Assembly (NCBI RefSeq): GCF_025359345.1
Contig: NZ_JANYGQ010000038.1
Location: 62,001-126,000, forward strand
Direction: 5' to 3'
DNA from: Mucilaginibacter sp.
GTDB lineage: Bacteria; Bacteroidota; Bacteroidia; Sphingobacteriales; Sphingobacteriaceae
Length of the DNA: 64,000 nucleotides
A model generated the notes under the pieces. The model was not told where the DNA came from and made no database searches. It saw only the letters and a list, made by a program, of their open reading frames with translations. A program made the position numbers and the translations under genes. Shown here in pieces: positions 11,601-21,223 of the stretch (positions are counted from its first letter, which is position 1; each line of letters starts with the position of its first letter).

Positions 11601-13642
11601 GTAATGCCTGGCTTTTGGTAACCAGGATTGGCTTCTGCCCGGTATTCGATACCATAGCTAACCGGCCTGCTGTTAATAAAAGTATTGGTATTGTCTGACA
11701 GGGTAAGGTCGGCAAAAAAATCGTAGCCGTCTATTTCATCGTTAAATAGCTGTCGCCCGATGTTAATTGCCCTGGTTGATGCATACCGTGCATACCCGTG
11801 TTCATCGAAAGCCGTGGAAACGAGGTTGTCCACCACAGGGAGGCCATATCTTACCGGCCGTATTTCAGGCTGCAATGGCAGCCGGTTGGTGGACTTGCCA
11901 GTGGGCAATGTCATATATGACCTGGTAACGGGGCTTGCATTATTGATACCCGCCTGGTTGGTATAATTCGCCCGGTAGATATAAAACCCGTTATCCGTTA
12001 CCGTGTCGATAAAACCCAACCCCAGCATTCGTGCGATATGATAGTCCGTCGAGACCATGTTGAGCATGTCAACCAAACTAACCTGCAGCCCGGACGGTCC
12101 GGGATCTGTGCTCAAATCCGGTAGGGTTATCATTGCGCGCGGGTCCGTTCCGCTGCGCGAGAAATAATCGGTTACAACTGACGAGATCGACGGGTCGCTC
12201 TCGTCACCATTGTTCCATTTGTCCTTATAGTTGGCCACTTTTACCGTGGTGCCGTCTTTGTACTGGGGCCAGTGGTGATCAACCGGATGATCAGGAGGAT
12301 CCAGGCGTGTAAACACCTCGTCTGTTGCCAGCGAAAGGGCAAAGCCATTGCCAACTTCCGACCATTCCGCGGCATTTGTTACGGCTAAAAAGTCGTTATA
12401 GGCTTCATATGTAAAGCTGGCAAAATAGCAGCCGGGCGTCATCTGCACTTTTAGCGCCTGGATGTTCTCGGCTATTATACCCACTTGTTTGGTGTTGCCT
12501 GCGGAAACCTGGTCGCTCTTCCTGGCGTATAGCTTTTCCGCTGCGGCATCATCCAGATCCGGAGTACATTGCGCCTCAATTTTCACGAATGCGGACGTCA
12601 AACCGGAACCATTTACAATTTCGAAAGAAGCCGCAAAAAGGGTTTTATTGGAGACTTCGATTTGTAAAATCCCGGAATAACCCTTTAAAAAGTTAAAATA
12701 ATCAGTTACGGGATTAATGCTTATAGCCAGCTGATTATATATGGCGGCATCGGTAAAAGTTAAAGTTAATTTGCTACTGAGCGCTTTTCCGTTAACCGAT
12801 GTATTTATAAAGTAAGTCCAGCGTTTTAAATTATAGTTTATCAATGGGCTAACAGCCGCGAAATCCAGCCTACAAGGCGCCGGCTGGGTATACGGTGTCC
12901 GGTAGATCCTGACGTAATCATCCGGTTGGTTAAAAAGTGCGGGGGCACCGATGCTATCGTCCGAATTTCCCTTCGGGAGGTGGTTTAACCCCAGCTCACC
13001 CGAGAGCGCCCAGCGCAGGTGAATACCTGTAGCAGCTTCGTCAGACCCATCTGCACCCGCTGCCTGCAGGTAAAGTTCCGGCGAGTTATTCGCATACAGC
13101 GTCCCGGATGGAAGACAGGGGCTTAACCCAATGGAGATCAAATAGGCCTTTATAGCTTCGAATGCATCAATGACATCCACCAGTGCATTATCAAGGCCGG
13201 CAAGTTCAGTAGCGGTTATTTGATCAATCTTCCGCTGCAATTCATATAAAATATTGAGGATAGTTTGAAAAAAAGAACTAAAGCCGTTATTGGTGGTATC
13301 AATGTAGGCGAGCAGAAAGTCATTTGTATACTCAAGGGGAGAGAAATCCCCGGCAAGGTTAACGTCACCATCATTAAAATCGTAATCTGCAAAATCCGGG
13401 TAATCAAAATCACCGGAAGGGAAATTTGAAGGCAGCACGGTACCATCCAGTCTGTTCAAAATTGTAATAGCGCGGATATATAGTTTCAGCAAAGTATTCT
13501 GTTCAAATACGCGTAGCATTTGCTGCACTTCCGGGTGGCCGGAAAATGCTCCGCCGTCGGATAAACCCTGGATTGCGAACAGGCATTTGGCCATGTCGCG
13601 GTAATCAGCGAACAATGCATTAAAATTTGTTTCCGGTGGCAT
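8672..13642 (-). CDS. Giant protein of unknown function with GIHLRW motif and Fn3-like C-terminus, 1656 aa
   Basis: No signal peptide is visible. Residues 1-170 are mainly helical and carry VFEQNTLLKLY near residue 49, a motif echoed in the 2108-residue neighbour. Around residue 215 is TGIHLRWALSGELGL followed by DDYVRIYR. I associate a G(I/V)HLRWA motif followed by a YR strand with large uncharacterised bacterial proteins, but cannot name a Pfam family with certainty. The middle (300-1300) is beta-rich with repeated proline-rich turns. The last 250 or so residues read as fibronectin III-like modules (TPPEPPIVRTFSIVPS, NPEAPALTYNSPD). It lies 52 bp after the 2108-residue gene and 31 bp before the fibre-like gene, so co-transcription is likely. 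Function unknown; a structural or adhesive scaffold is a guess. Confidence 0.8.
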   Translation of the reverse strand: MPPETNFNALFADYRDMAKCLFAIQGLSDGGAFSGHPEVQQMLRVFEQNTLLKLYIRAITILNRLDGTVLPSNFPSGDFDYPDFADYDFNDGDVNLAGDFSPLEYTNDFLLAYIDTTNNGFSSFFQTILNILYELQRKIDQITATELAGLDNALVDVIDAFEAIKAYLISIGLSPCLPSGTLYANNSPELYLQAAGADGSDEAATGIHLRWALSGELGLNHLPKGNSDDSIGAPALFNQPDDYVRIYRTPYTQPAPCRLDFAAVSPLINYNLKRWTYFINTSVNGKALSSKLTLTFTDAAIYNQLAISINPVTDYFNFLKGYSGILQIEVSNKTLFAASFEIVNGSGLTSAFVKIEAQCTPDLDDAAAEKLYARKSDQVSAGNTKQVGIIAENIQALKVQMTPGCYFASFTYEAYNDFLAVTNAAEWSEVGNGFALSLATDEVFTRLDPPDHPVDHHWPQYKDGTTVKVANYKDKWNNGDESDPSISSVVTDYFSRSGTDPRAMITLPDLSTDPGPSGLQVSLVDMLNMVSTDYHIARMLGLGFIDTVTDNGFYIYRANYTNQAGINNASPVTRSYMTLPTGKSTNRLPLQPEIRPVRYGLPVVDNLVSTAFDEHGYARYASTRAINIGRQLFNDEIDGYDFFADLTLSDNTNTFINSRPVSYGIEYRAEANPGYQKPGITQNLAPGPLYYAYDPDFPVTGVLETVPVPDNEASLYVHLETNPGVHYYAIYGINWFSRTSPVSEVVATDDTEFTPQNRLQAPTDVAVQYIQQEDTLVFTTAQEQEWLAGRATTFPGQDINFTRIVFNWLDIVDISLLPDNSSAALAKAIRPNTVNIFFDPELPIEVQGVIKDIAAVPGQDGQLKLYTGDYMQIDGTILSPVIDSQAFFRFNNSLLNTPQGQFVVTGITAGTDGPVITVNKIAQNSLQEDIGLQGSYGLVQTYLSPLAGSRFSMVENLSNAANWLAVAEKISLHSFADAAAPVIEDFTDSGGNHTKNWIGGVSWDAVITPVLTIDSPPAHMPGYYMLTFTESLPPNPQINIPFEPSEPDKNEPDDVRTPHVEWYKGWCRIDTVSGGDKKQLEVLRIVQTDPLVLIIYDPAYQDDPIPVSPPGNVTIPVNFHPGYRAYVFTEPAPHAFNGPNILPTGNQTSRKTMIGLQTADTRTGGSGFTSSVSSPAILLARLIVQPVKLDPPVISASIVRPNAIGKAALTFDIKVPPAGSSPRHPFGFKFCRISEEDVLHALYLPTTVDAILAELAGLTDDPDYNQRYFELVNVIFDPATPGKFTIFNAMPHNYGFPVPDRFPPLMSHPGPLDETIQEYSLAIQGTVLPLTATTPIFIFIKTGFQTENTQPTIRDVNGKLLDPSDIAFNPFPMIRQYIKNDVPNTSFVRFTDYTLNASSRSLYFYAAAEVTNELVPGPLSAFAGPVTVADTTPPEPPIVRTFSIVPSAADVTSPISIVFQVSPAAPYDNITKMRFYRTTDITLTGALATMGTPAEIEVSDPGHLGYVLTDTLSDMVNIPFGEPLYYRLASVRSIINELNLPEDIVSIGSEVSVITLIDTVNPEAPALTYNSPDNSLGWTTNVNKGTYYLYQQNSKGNWTLLNTDHTALPGQTVHFTLPALPPADGDGNTIYYRFKLRVQNASGLFNLTDNILTLSF

Positions 13643-13694
13643 CTTTCCTATTGTTATTCATTTATAAATCAAATTTCTTACGCTTCCCCGGCAC

Positions 13695-16600
13695 TTATCC
13701 GGCTGTTATCTCAATTCTATCAATTGTATATTCTTCGTAAACCGTGTCATAGTCGGTACCGTTGTATATTTTGTAGCGGAAATAAAGCTTCAGGCTTCCC
13801 GTACTTAGTTGCATCGCCGCATTGGTGATTAGCACCGCCGAGGTATCCCCGGAGTAAATATTGACAAAATCGCCATGGGGAATAACAGTGCTGTCCGGCA
13901 GTGTCATGGTCGCCTGTACGGTATCTGCTAATTTGTCTGCCGGCAGTTTCGGATCATTGAATGGTTCCGGGTTCCTGATAATAATTCCAAGGATAGTAAT
14001 GCTTCCGCTTAGCGGGTCGGTGTTGATAACGGGGTTAATAATAGTATTGACAGATGGCTCAAACGCCTTTATTTTCATGCCGCCATAAATAATCCTGTCG
14101 TATTGAACAGGGTATTGGGCAATCAATGGGGTGTCAACATCCGGGTTGCTGTTCAGCAGCGGGATTAAATCCCCGGTTACCTGGCCGGCTGTAAAGGCCA
14201 GGTTGATGGGATAGATCGCATATTTTTCGGCGCCTGGCGTATGGTCCAAAATATAGCTGCCAGCCTGCTCCTGGAAAGTGGCGAAGATGGATGACTGGAA
14301 GGTATATTTATGCACCTCTGCGGTTTGCTGGTCCTGGCCTGCGGGCTGGTACACGGCATTAAAAATGGCTGTATATAATTTCCCCGGCGAAAGGTCCGGA
14401 AATTGCCATGCTCCTTTTTTGATGTTCCGGGTGAGGTTGAGGTGGTGTTCATTGCAGCCGCCATTGGTTGCGGCCCTGTCCATCAGGTACAACAATTGCT
14501 GGTCCTGAGTCAGGGTGGTATAATTGGTGTCGTTTATTTGTTCGCTGATTGTGCTCCATACCAGCGCCGGCGTTACCTCATTTTTATAAGGATCGAGCAG
14601 GGTTACCTGCAGGCTGCTTTGAACGGCAGGCAGCCCCTGATAGCCGGCCCAATCGGAGTACATAGCATTGAGATAAGATTGGGTAAAAAACAAGCTGATC
14701 TGCGGACTATGACACAGCACCGGTTTGCTTAAATTATATCGCCCCTGCGCATCCGGAAAAGAGCGTTCAAAATCGATGTAACCGCGCAAATTGGCCACCT
14801 TGAATTCGTCTGCGCGGTCCTGCTGCAAAAGGGTTTGATAGACCGCGCTCTGCTGCTGGAAAAGCCCCACAGGCCCGGCTGTTTTAAAGCCGAATATCTG
14901 CGTGAAATTGACGCCGTTATTGCCATTTACGGAGTCGGAAGTAGTAACGGAAACAGCGAACGTGGTATCGGGCCTCCATACCGGCTGTATGGTTTTGTTT
15001 AGGTTATTACCCAATATCTGCACTTCGTTTATTACGCCGTCCAGGGTAACGTTGTTGTCTTCCTGGCTGGCTTGCAGCGCTTGTGTCAGGTAACTGATCT
15101 CGTCGATAAAGGTGTACCCTGGCTGCAATTCGGGTGGGGCCAACTCGGCCGGGATTGCCGCGCTGGCCACCAGCAAACGGTCAGCATAAATCGCAACAGT
15201 CCCCGCTGCGCGGTCAACCGAAACTAATATTTGTTTGCACTGGCTGGTAAGCAGCCTCGAATTGGTGAAGTCTAAGGTATAAGGGACAGACGCCTTTATG
15301 CCCGAAACATCGGGGCCGTTATAACAGGTTAGCCAGATATCAAATGTCGGAACGGTCGCCGGGTCGGTGTAGTTTTTCGACAGGTCACCGGGCGTTTGCT
15401 GGTAAAGGTGCAGCACATAGCCCTTCCGTAAACCCGTAGCGGGGTCGGAAGTAACTTTCGATAACAGGGTACTAATGCCCGGCTGGTATGGGTTGAATAT
15501 CGCCGTTACCTCAAATGCAAAGCTGCCGCTTTCTACCCGCAATGCCGGATTGAATGGTACCACCATGCCGTCGGTATTCGACGTATAAGAATAAACGTCC
15601 TGCAGCGAAAGCGGCTGGCTGCCATCTCGCCGGTAATAGCCCGGAACTAAATCGGGGCTGCCGGTGATAAAAGCATTGGAAGTCCCAAATGAATCATGAT
15701 CGGAATTAGCGCACCATTGGCCCACAATGCCGCCGGTATCGCTGTATTGCCTTTGCAGAACTTCTTCCGCCGAAAAACTCCGGTTGAACAGCAATACATA
15801 CATCAGTGATTTCGCCGCATCATATTCATGGCGGAACTGTGGCGTAGTTGCCGGTAAAAACTGGTCAGGCAGTTCAAAATATCCGCCCATAACTAGGTTG
15901 CCGTTAAAATCGAGCTGGCTTTTATTAGTAAATTCGATCAGCACTTTATTTACCGGCTGATTAATATTGCTGTAGGCGGCAACCGGGTTATCCTGTAAGC
16001 ATGAAAACAGCATCGGCGCAAGTGTTACATCCAACGTGATAGTCCGGCCAAAAAGGTCGCCAAGGAATTTGTGAGTGGTGGCTAGCGGGTAAATGGCCAT
16101 GTCGTTGCTATTGCCTGCGAAGTCAATTTCAAAGGTCGTAACCGGGTCCGGGAATTCAATCAGCAGGCTTCCATTAACGGCATCGATCGAAAGCCTGAGT
16201 TTGGCAACCGAACCCGGGTTGCCGGCATCTTTATAAACAATGCCATCCAATCCGTTAAGCCCAAAAGACACGCCGCGGAACATTACCGTGTCATCGTCAG
16301 GATAAACGGTGTCCGGCATTTCGTTATGCCAGTTTATAATTACCTTTTTGGTTACTTCCTCGTAGCAAAAAATATCTTTGGGTTGAAAATTAAGCGCATC
16401 GAGATTGGTATTGGAATTATCGCTCCCGTTGGAGAACGTAAACATCGTCTGCGAAAGCAGCCGTATCTTGTTATAGGTGTTCGGCTTTGTAAACTGCCAG
16501 AAACCGGGGGGCTGTTTGTCAAGTTCAATAGTATTGCCGCCGGTGTTATTATTTACGATGGCAGTAACCGCTTCGTAAACATTATAGGGAACCCAGGTGC

Positions 16601-19600
16601 CGGAAACTGTATCCCATGCGTGGATATCGAGTTCTTTTATAGCATAGCTGTGCTTCACCGGGTTGCTGATGCCTTTTACCGGCGGCAGCAGCTCTGTATT
16701 ACCCATAGGCAGCTGGCTGCCCGAACCACCCAACAGGACCTGACCCGGCGCAACCGGTTTCAGCAGTTCGATATCGATATAGCTGTCAAGCGGAATGGTT
16801 ACCTGCATTGCTGCTGTAACATTGGTAAAGTCGAATTTCCATGCAGATGAACCGGGCTCAGGGATAGCATAGCTGCCCTGGTATTTGGAGGTCACATAGT
16901 TGATGGGAAAAGTTTCTCCCGACATGATGTTGAGCGCTGTCGCCGGCATATAACCTGTAGTTGCATCCGGTTCGTCCAAAACTGATATCGGTGCCAGCAG
17001 CGGGCTGTTGTCGCTGCTGATGGTCCAGCTTACGCTTAAAGTAAAATGGATATTCGGCAGCGGCCATGGCGTATGTATCTTAACGCCCAGGCGACCGGTG
17101 ATATTGAACGGATGCGGCGCCTCAACCCCAAGGTAAATCTGTACGGCAAGGCCAATTTTAAACCAGAATATCTTCAGGCCTGCTTCGCCGCTAAACTGGA
17201 TAAAGCCACCAATTTGTATTGGTTTAAAGCTGATCATCGCCCCCAAATCAAGGCTGGCGGCCAGCTTTACTCCGACCGGGCCAAACGACTTATCAAAATT
17301 AAATCCCGCCCCGGCCCCGGCTTTAAAGCCTTTAGCGGATATCATCACATAGGCATAGCCTTTAAACAATGTAAGTATTTTCGCCTGTATCCGGAGGCTT
17401 TCGGGCTGGTCCTGTCCCAGGTTGAGGTACCAGCCGGAAGCATTGTTAAAGAAGAAGGCCATCGCCAGCGTTCCCTGCAGCGTAAATATCTTGCCATCGA
17501 GCGAGCCGCCGGCAGGCAGGTGATAATTTACACCCAGGTTGCCGGTAAACGACTTGCTGTCGATTGCTATCAGCGCGCTAAAGGGCGGGTCGGTTTTGTC
17601 AAACAGCCCTATCCTGGACCGCAGGACACCCGCTTGTCCCTGCAGCAGGAACACTTCAGGCAGGCCGAGCAGCAGGAAGAGCTTACATGAAAAAGTAAAG
17701 CCGGCATCGAATTCCGTGGCAATGGTAATACCTGCGCCTAACGACAGGCCGTCCCTGATGGCAAATTTATCAAGTTCTACCCCTTCCAGGCCGTCCGGGT
17801 GGTTTGGTGCCTTATAATAATCCCACCAGCTTGCATCATCAGTCAGCCCCGCAGCTTTTTTTGAAGGCAGATAGTGTTTCCCCAGCAGGCCGCGGAAGCC
17901 ATAAATACCCAGCCCAGTTGGGCCCAGCGGTAGCGCTGTCGACAATTCAAGGCCGATATCCACCACAAACGAGGGAATGGCAGGGTCAAGCCGCATGCCG
18001 GCGCTGCCCGATATGCCAAGTTTTGGAAGGCTCATGGCTACCGAGCCAAAATATTCTGTTCCGGCTGTCGAATCGGATATATCCGGATCCGGGGTACTTA
18101 CGCTAAGATGGCCTTTTAAAATAAATGTGGCGTCTTCCGGCGAGGCGTCCCCGGGTTCGATGATATTGATGTCGATACCGTCGATGCGGATGAAATTGTC
18201 AAACGGCTTGCCGGCACCATCGTCGATGGTAAAATAATATTTTATCCCGTTGCCGGCAACGGATACCCCGGCATTTCCGGTATTCAGCATACCGTCGAAG
18301 CCGATGTAACGGTAGTGGCGCTCCACACCATTTAATATTTTGCTGTAACTGCCGAGCGAAAGGTGAGATACTTCCATCTTAACCGGCCCAATCTTTATCG
18401 TAAATGCTTTTGGCAGAACAAGTCCGCCGCCGGCAAACTCGATGTCGCCATCGTCCCAGATACGCAGTTTAGTGATGTTGATGCCTTTGGGCAACACTTC
18501 GCCCAGCACAGGTATATTTGCAATAAAATCCAGCGTTCCCGCTACCTCTATATAAAAGCCCTTGGGCTGCTGCTCTCCGAAGGTTAACGACCGGATGTTT
18601 AATGTAAATACGCCCGGGAAAGTAATTGGCGGAAAATTGTCTGATGACGCAGTTATTGAAAAGTCGCCACTATCCTTGAAGTGTACCTGGATACCGATTT
18701 TTGAGGGCGCGCCGTTGGAAGTGTATTTATCGAGGGAGATATAACCTTTTATATCGCAGTCGACAATGGTATTTTGTTTAAATGTAATGGAAAATCTATC
18801 GAGACCGACAGAAAAACTATTGAACTTGCGTTGGATAGCGTGGCCACTGCCATCAATGGCGATGTTGCCGGAGATGCCGCCAGTACCAATTAAAAGATTA
18901 GTTCCGGTTATTGACGCGCTTACCTTGTCAGGATCATCTGTTCCAAAGTTGTTAAAACCGATTGTGGCTTGCTGCACAAAAAGACCGACAAAGTCATCGG
19001 GATAGCCTGCGGCTGTAGCTTCCGGAATATTAGTGGTCTTTGAAACGTCTAATATTGCACCGGTAAACCCAATAATAAGTCCCGTATTTCCAATTTGAGC
19101 TTTGGGATGGGTAACAGGGAAAGTAACACTCAGATTGTCTTTGAATCCAAAGCCATTTACTGAATCAAAATATAGTTCACCAATTCCAAAAATCAGTTCC
19201 GTCTTAATATTGACATCCTGTTCAATCTGGCCATCAGCCTTTATGGGAACGAGAATTGTCCTTGGGATTTCTAAAGCGGCTGACAGTTGAACATCGGCTG
19301 AAATAAATGGAATAAACATATTGTTTAAACTTCCGATCACGTCCAGACCTAAAAATGGAAAAAACAGTTGGCTTAAATTATTAAGGCTGTCGGTTAAAGT
19401 TTCACTACTTGAGACATATAAGTTAAATAAGACATCGTATAATTTGACGTCCGTATTTTGTTGAAAAACTAGCAAAATATCACTAATTGCCGTTTCAAAG
19501 TCAGGATCCGGTGGAAAAGGAATGTTTAAATCTGGATAGTTCTGATTAACTTCTATTATAAACTGACCGACTTGGTCTGAAGCATCTACAAATGTTTCTA

Positions 19601-20021
19601 TTGCCAAAGACAACAAAACATGGTCGTCAATTCTGGTAATTTTCAATAACAATTGATGGAAGGCATCTGCTTGAAATGAAAAGTTCGAAATTTTAAAATA
19701 TCTTAAATATTGTAAAATCCCTAATTTAAAACTCAATGAGACGGGAATAACGCTTATGTTGTTATTCGGATCCTCAAGATCAGGATTTAATTTAATAACC
19801 AATCCTGTTCCAGGTATTTCCAGATGCAAGAGCTGGGAATAGCTTATTAGATCCAAAACAAATACATAAGAACTCCCATCAGATGATTTTTCAACTTTCA
19901 AATTTCGGAAATAGATTTTGTCGAGAAGTTCGTCTAAACTATCTCCAATAAAATTTAAATTTTCCGGCAGTTGATCTGTCGTAATAATTGTTGAGAGAGA
20001 TGGATAAAAGCTATTTGCCAT
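13695..20021 (-). CDS. Giant beta-rich protein with LamG-like domain, 2108 aa
   Basis: Largest protein in the window; no signal peptide seen. Residues 1-340 contain helical and beta segments with VFQQNTDVKLY near residue 187, like the 1656-residue neighbour. From about 340 to 1000 there is a long series of amphipathic beta-strands rich in Gly and alternating hydrophobics (AGAGAGFNFDKSFGPVGVKL, WPLPNIHFTL), resembling in style the large DUF6603-type proteins; this likeness is from memory and unverified. Residues about 1475-1670 look like a LamG/concanavalin-type sandwich (GSFAFEVTAIFNPYQPG, DGVINEVQILG). Base composition changes inside the gene. The 5' part (19.0-20.0 kb) is clearly AT-rich, like the next four genes, whereas the rest is GC-rich (hand counts on single 60-base lines: 35% at 19741, 55% at 17041). 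This suggests a mosaic gene with an exchanged N-terminus. Function unknown. Confidence 0.82.
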   Translation of the reverse strand: MANSFYPSLSTIITTDQLPENLNFIGDSLDELLDKIYFRNLKVEKSSDGSSYVFVLDLISYSQLLHLEIPGTGLVIKLNPDLEDPNNNISVIPVSLSFKLGILQYLRYFKISNFSFQADAFHQLLLKITRIDDHVLLSLAIETFVDASDQVGQFIIEVNQNYPDLNIPFPPDPDFETAISDILLVFQQNTDVKLYDVLFNLYVSSSETLTDSLNNLSQLFFPFLGLDVIGSLNNMFIPFISADVQLSAALEIPRTILVPIKADGQIEQDVNIKTELIFGIGELYFDSVNGFGFKDNLSVTFPVTHPKAQIGNTGLIIGFTGAILDVSKTTNIPEATAAGYPDDFVGLFVQQATIGFNNFGTDDPDKVSASITGTNLLIGTGGISGNIAIDGSGHAIQRKFNSFSVGLDRFSITFKQNTIVDCDIKGYISLDKYTSNGAPSKIGIQVHFKDSGDFSITASSDNFPPITFPGVFTLNIRSLTFGEQQPKGFYIEVAGTLDFIANIPVLGEVLPKGINITKLRIWDDGDIEFAGGGLVLPKAFTIKIGPVKMEVSHLSLGSYSKILNGVERHYRYIGFDGMLNTGNAGVSVAGNGIKYYFTIDDGAGKPFDNFIRIDGIDINIIEPGDASPEDATFILKGHLSVSTPDPDISDSTAGTEYFGSVAMSLPKLGISGSAGMRLDPAIPSFVVDIGLELSTALPLGPTGLGIYGFRGLLGKHYLPSKKAAGLTDDASWWDYYKAPNHPDGLEGVELDKFAIRDGLSLGAGITIATEFDAGFTFSCKLFLLLGLPEVFLLQGQAGVLRSRIGLFDKTDPPFSALIAIDSKSFTGNLGVNYHLPAGGSLDGKIFTLQGTLAMAFFFNNASGWYLNLGQDQPESLRIQAKILTLFKGYAYVMISAKGFKAGAGAGFNFDKSFGPVGVKLAASLDLGAMISFKPIQIGGFIQFSGEAGLKIFWFKIGLAVQIYLGVEAPHPFNITGRLGVKIHTPWPLPNIHFTLSVSWTISSDNSPLLAPISVLDEPDATTGYMPATALNIMSGETFPINYVTSKYQGSYAIPEPGSSAWKFDFTNVTAAMQVTIPLDSYIDIELLKPVAPGQVLLGGSGSQLPMGNTELLPPVKGISNPVKHSYAIKELDIHAWDTVSGTWVPYNVYEAVTAIVNNNTGGNTIELDKQPPGFWQFTKPNTYNKIRLLSQTMFTFSNGSDNSNTNLDALNFQPKDIFCYEEVTKKVIINWHNEMPDTVYPDDDTVMFRGVSFGLNGLDGIVYKDAGNPGSVAKLRLSIDAVNGSLLIEFPDPVTTFEIDFAGNSNDMAIYPLATTHKFLGDLFGRTITLDVTLAPMLFSCLQDNPVAAYSNINQPVNKVLIEFTNKSQLDFNGNLVMGGYFELPDQFLPATTPQFRHEYDAAKSLMYVLLFNRSFSAEEVLQRQYSDTGGIVGQWCANSDHDSFGTSNAFITGSPDLVPGYYRRDGSQPLSLQDVYSYTSNTDGMVVPFNPALRVESGSFAFEVTAIFNPYQPGISTLLSKVTSDPATGLRKGYVLHLYQQTPGDLSKNYTDPATVPTFDIWLTCYNGPDVSGIKASVPYTLDFTNSRLLTSQCKQILVSVDRAAGTVAIYADRLLVASAAIPAELAPPELQPGYTFIDEISYLTQALQASQEDNNVTLDGVINEVQILGNNLNKTIQPVWRPDTTFAVSVTTSDSVNGNNGVNFTQIFGFKTAGPVGLFQQQSAVYQTLLQQDRADEFKVANLRGYIDFERSFPDAQGRYNLSKPVLCHSPQISLFFTQSYLNAMYSDWAGYQGLPAVQSSLQVTLLDPYKNEVTPALVWSTISEQINDTNYTTLTQDQQLLYLMDRAATNGGCNEHHLNLTRNIKKGAWQFPDLSPGKLYTAIFNAVYQPAGQDQQTAEVHKYTFQSSIFATFQEQAGSYILDHTPGAEKYAIYPINLAFTAGQVTGDLIPLLNSNPDVDTPLIAQYPVQYDRIIYGGMKIKAFEPSVNTIINPVINTDPLSGSITILGIIIRNPEPFNDPKLPADKLADTVQATMTLPDSTVIPHGDFVNIYSGDTSAVLITNAAMQLSTGSLKLYFRYKIYNGTDYDTVYEEYTIDRIEITAG

Positions 20022-20047
20022 AACTATTATTTTTAGCTTTAGTATCT

Positions 20048-21223
20048 TTATTGGTAAAATGAATGATGGTTGATGAATACATATTTACCTATTAAGTCAA
20101 AATTCGCCCCTTTGCTTTTTGGCCTTAACACCTTATCAAGTAGCCGGCCTGAAACTTTATCGATCACGAGGAAATAGCCATCATCCGGAGTTGTTGCCAA
20201 AATATACGCTTTAAATAAGCCCCAATATTTAGCGTTTTCAAAATGCCAGATCAACCTGTTCTTAATTACGTCCACACAGGACAGGTCATTTTGATTATTA
20301 TAGTTAGTGACGTATAATTTTCCATTTTCGACCTTGTTTAACGGGCCATTATCAGTGCCGGAGAAAAACTTCTTCCATGGAATTTTTCCTTTTATGTCAC
20401 CGGTATGTAGATTGATTGTATAACAAGCATTGTTTCCCGGCGCAATAAGGTTATTCCCATCGTTTTCCAAATTTGTTCCATCAAATAAATTGTCACTTTC
20501 ACTAGGAATCCTGGTTAACCAATCTATTTTAAACTTTTCCAGGTTATAACTGCTTATTTTTAAAAATCCATTTATTGTTTCGGTAAAAATCAATTTGTTA
20601 CCGATAACTGCACTTCGCCCCTCCATTGGAGCACTATGATATTTGTATTTCCAAATCAGTTGCTGGGTTAGGATATCGAACACAAATATGCCGTTCATAC
20701 TCGCAATGATTGCCTGATTTTTGTACAGCATTACCTTATTTGCGTAAAACAAAGTGTCATTGTATTTTTTAAAATAATCGGTTAAAGCACCGTCGGAACA
20801 TAAAGATTGCATAAAACTTAATCCAAAAGCGCCAAAGTACAGGCAGCCGTTTCGATACTGGTCGATCGCAGATATACTTGGTAACACCAGCTTAACGTTA
20901 TTAAATTCACGTTTATACCTCGGATTCTGCATACTTTGAATAAAAAAGTACTTATACATTCTATTGTTTATTTGTTTACTCCAAAGCCCTACCAGCGTGT
21001 CGTTTATAATATTTAGTCGTGTGGAATGTTCATATGTTGTATCACGACAAATTAATTTCAGTTGCAATGCCTTAACGATCCTTTCCTCAAATATTTGTTG
21101 TTCCTTAGTTTGAGGTTTATCTATATTATAATAGACAACGGCCAGCACAATTAAAAAAAATGCTGCTACCATTGCTATCGGCATGATCAGATATTTTATA
21201 GTTTTTATTAAAAGATTATTCAT
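20048..21223 (-). CDS. Membrane-anchored PQQ-like beta-propeller protein, 391 aa
   Basis: An N-terminal hydrophobic helix (about residues 12-32, IMPIAMVAAFFLIVLAVVYY) is a single membrane anchor without a clear cleavage site. The rest (about 350 residues) has propeller-like repeats. Blades of the type GIFVFDILTQQLIWKYKY, followed by storage or retrieval of a value, recall PQQ/outer-membrane-assembly-factor propellers (for example LTQQLIWKY and NRLIWHFENAKYWG). It is the only member of the nine-gene cluster with an evident membrane segment, so it may tether the others to the inner membrane. Its start overlaps the end of the 348-residue gene by 8 bp, a sign of translational coupling. Low GC like its upstream neighbours. 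Substrate and role unknown. Confidence 0.78.
   Translation of the reverse strand: MNNLLIKTIKYLIMPIAMVAAFFLIVLAVVYYNIDKPQTKEQQIFEERIVKALQLKLICRDTTYEHSTRLNIINDTLVGLWSKQINNRMYKYFFIQSMQNPRYKREFNNVKLVLPSISAIDQYRNGCLYFGAFGLSFMQSLCSDGALTDYFKKYNDTLFYANKVMLYKNQAIIASMNGIFVFDILTQQLIWKYKYHSAPMEGRSAVIGNKLIFTETINGFLKISSYNLEKFKIDWLTRIPSESDNLFDGTNLENDGNNLIAPGNNACYTINLHTGDIKGKIPWKKFFSGTDNGPLNKVENGKLYVTNYNNQNDLSCVDVIKNRLIWHFENAKYWGLFKAYILATTPDDGYFLVIDKVSGRLLDKVLRPKSKGANFDLIGKYVFINHHSFYQ

Noticed and set aside
16326..17690. Two plus-strand open frames of 174 and 214 residues
   Set aside because: Both lie within the 2108-residue gene on the other strand, whose translation is far more natural; treated as shadows.
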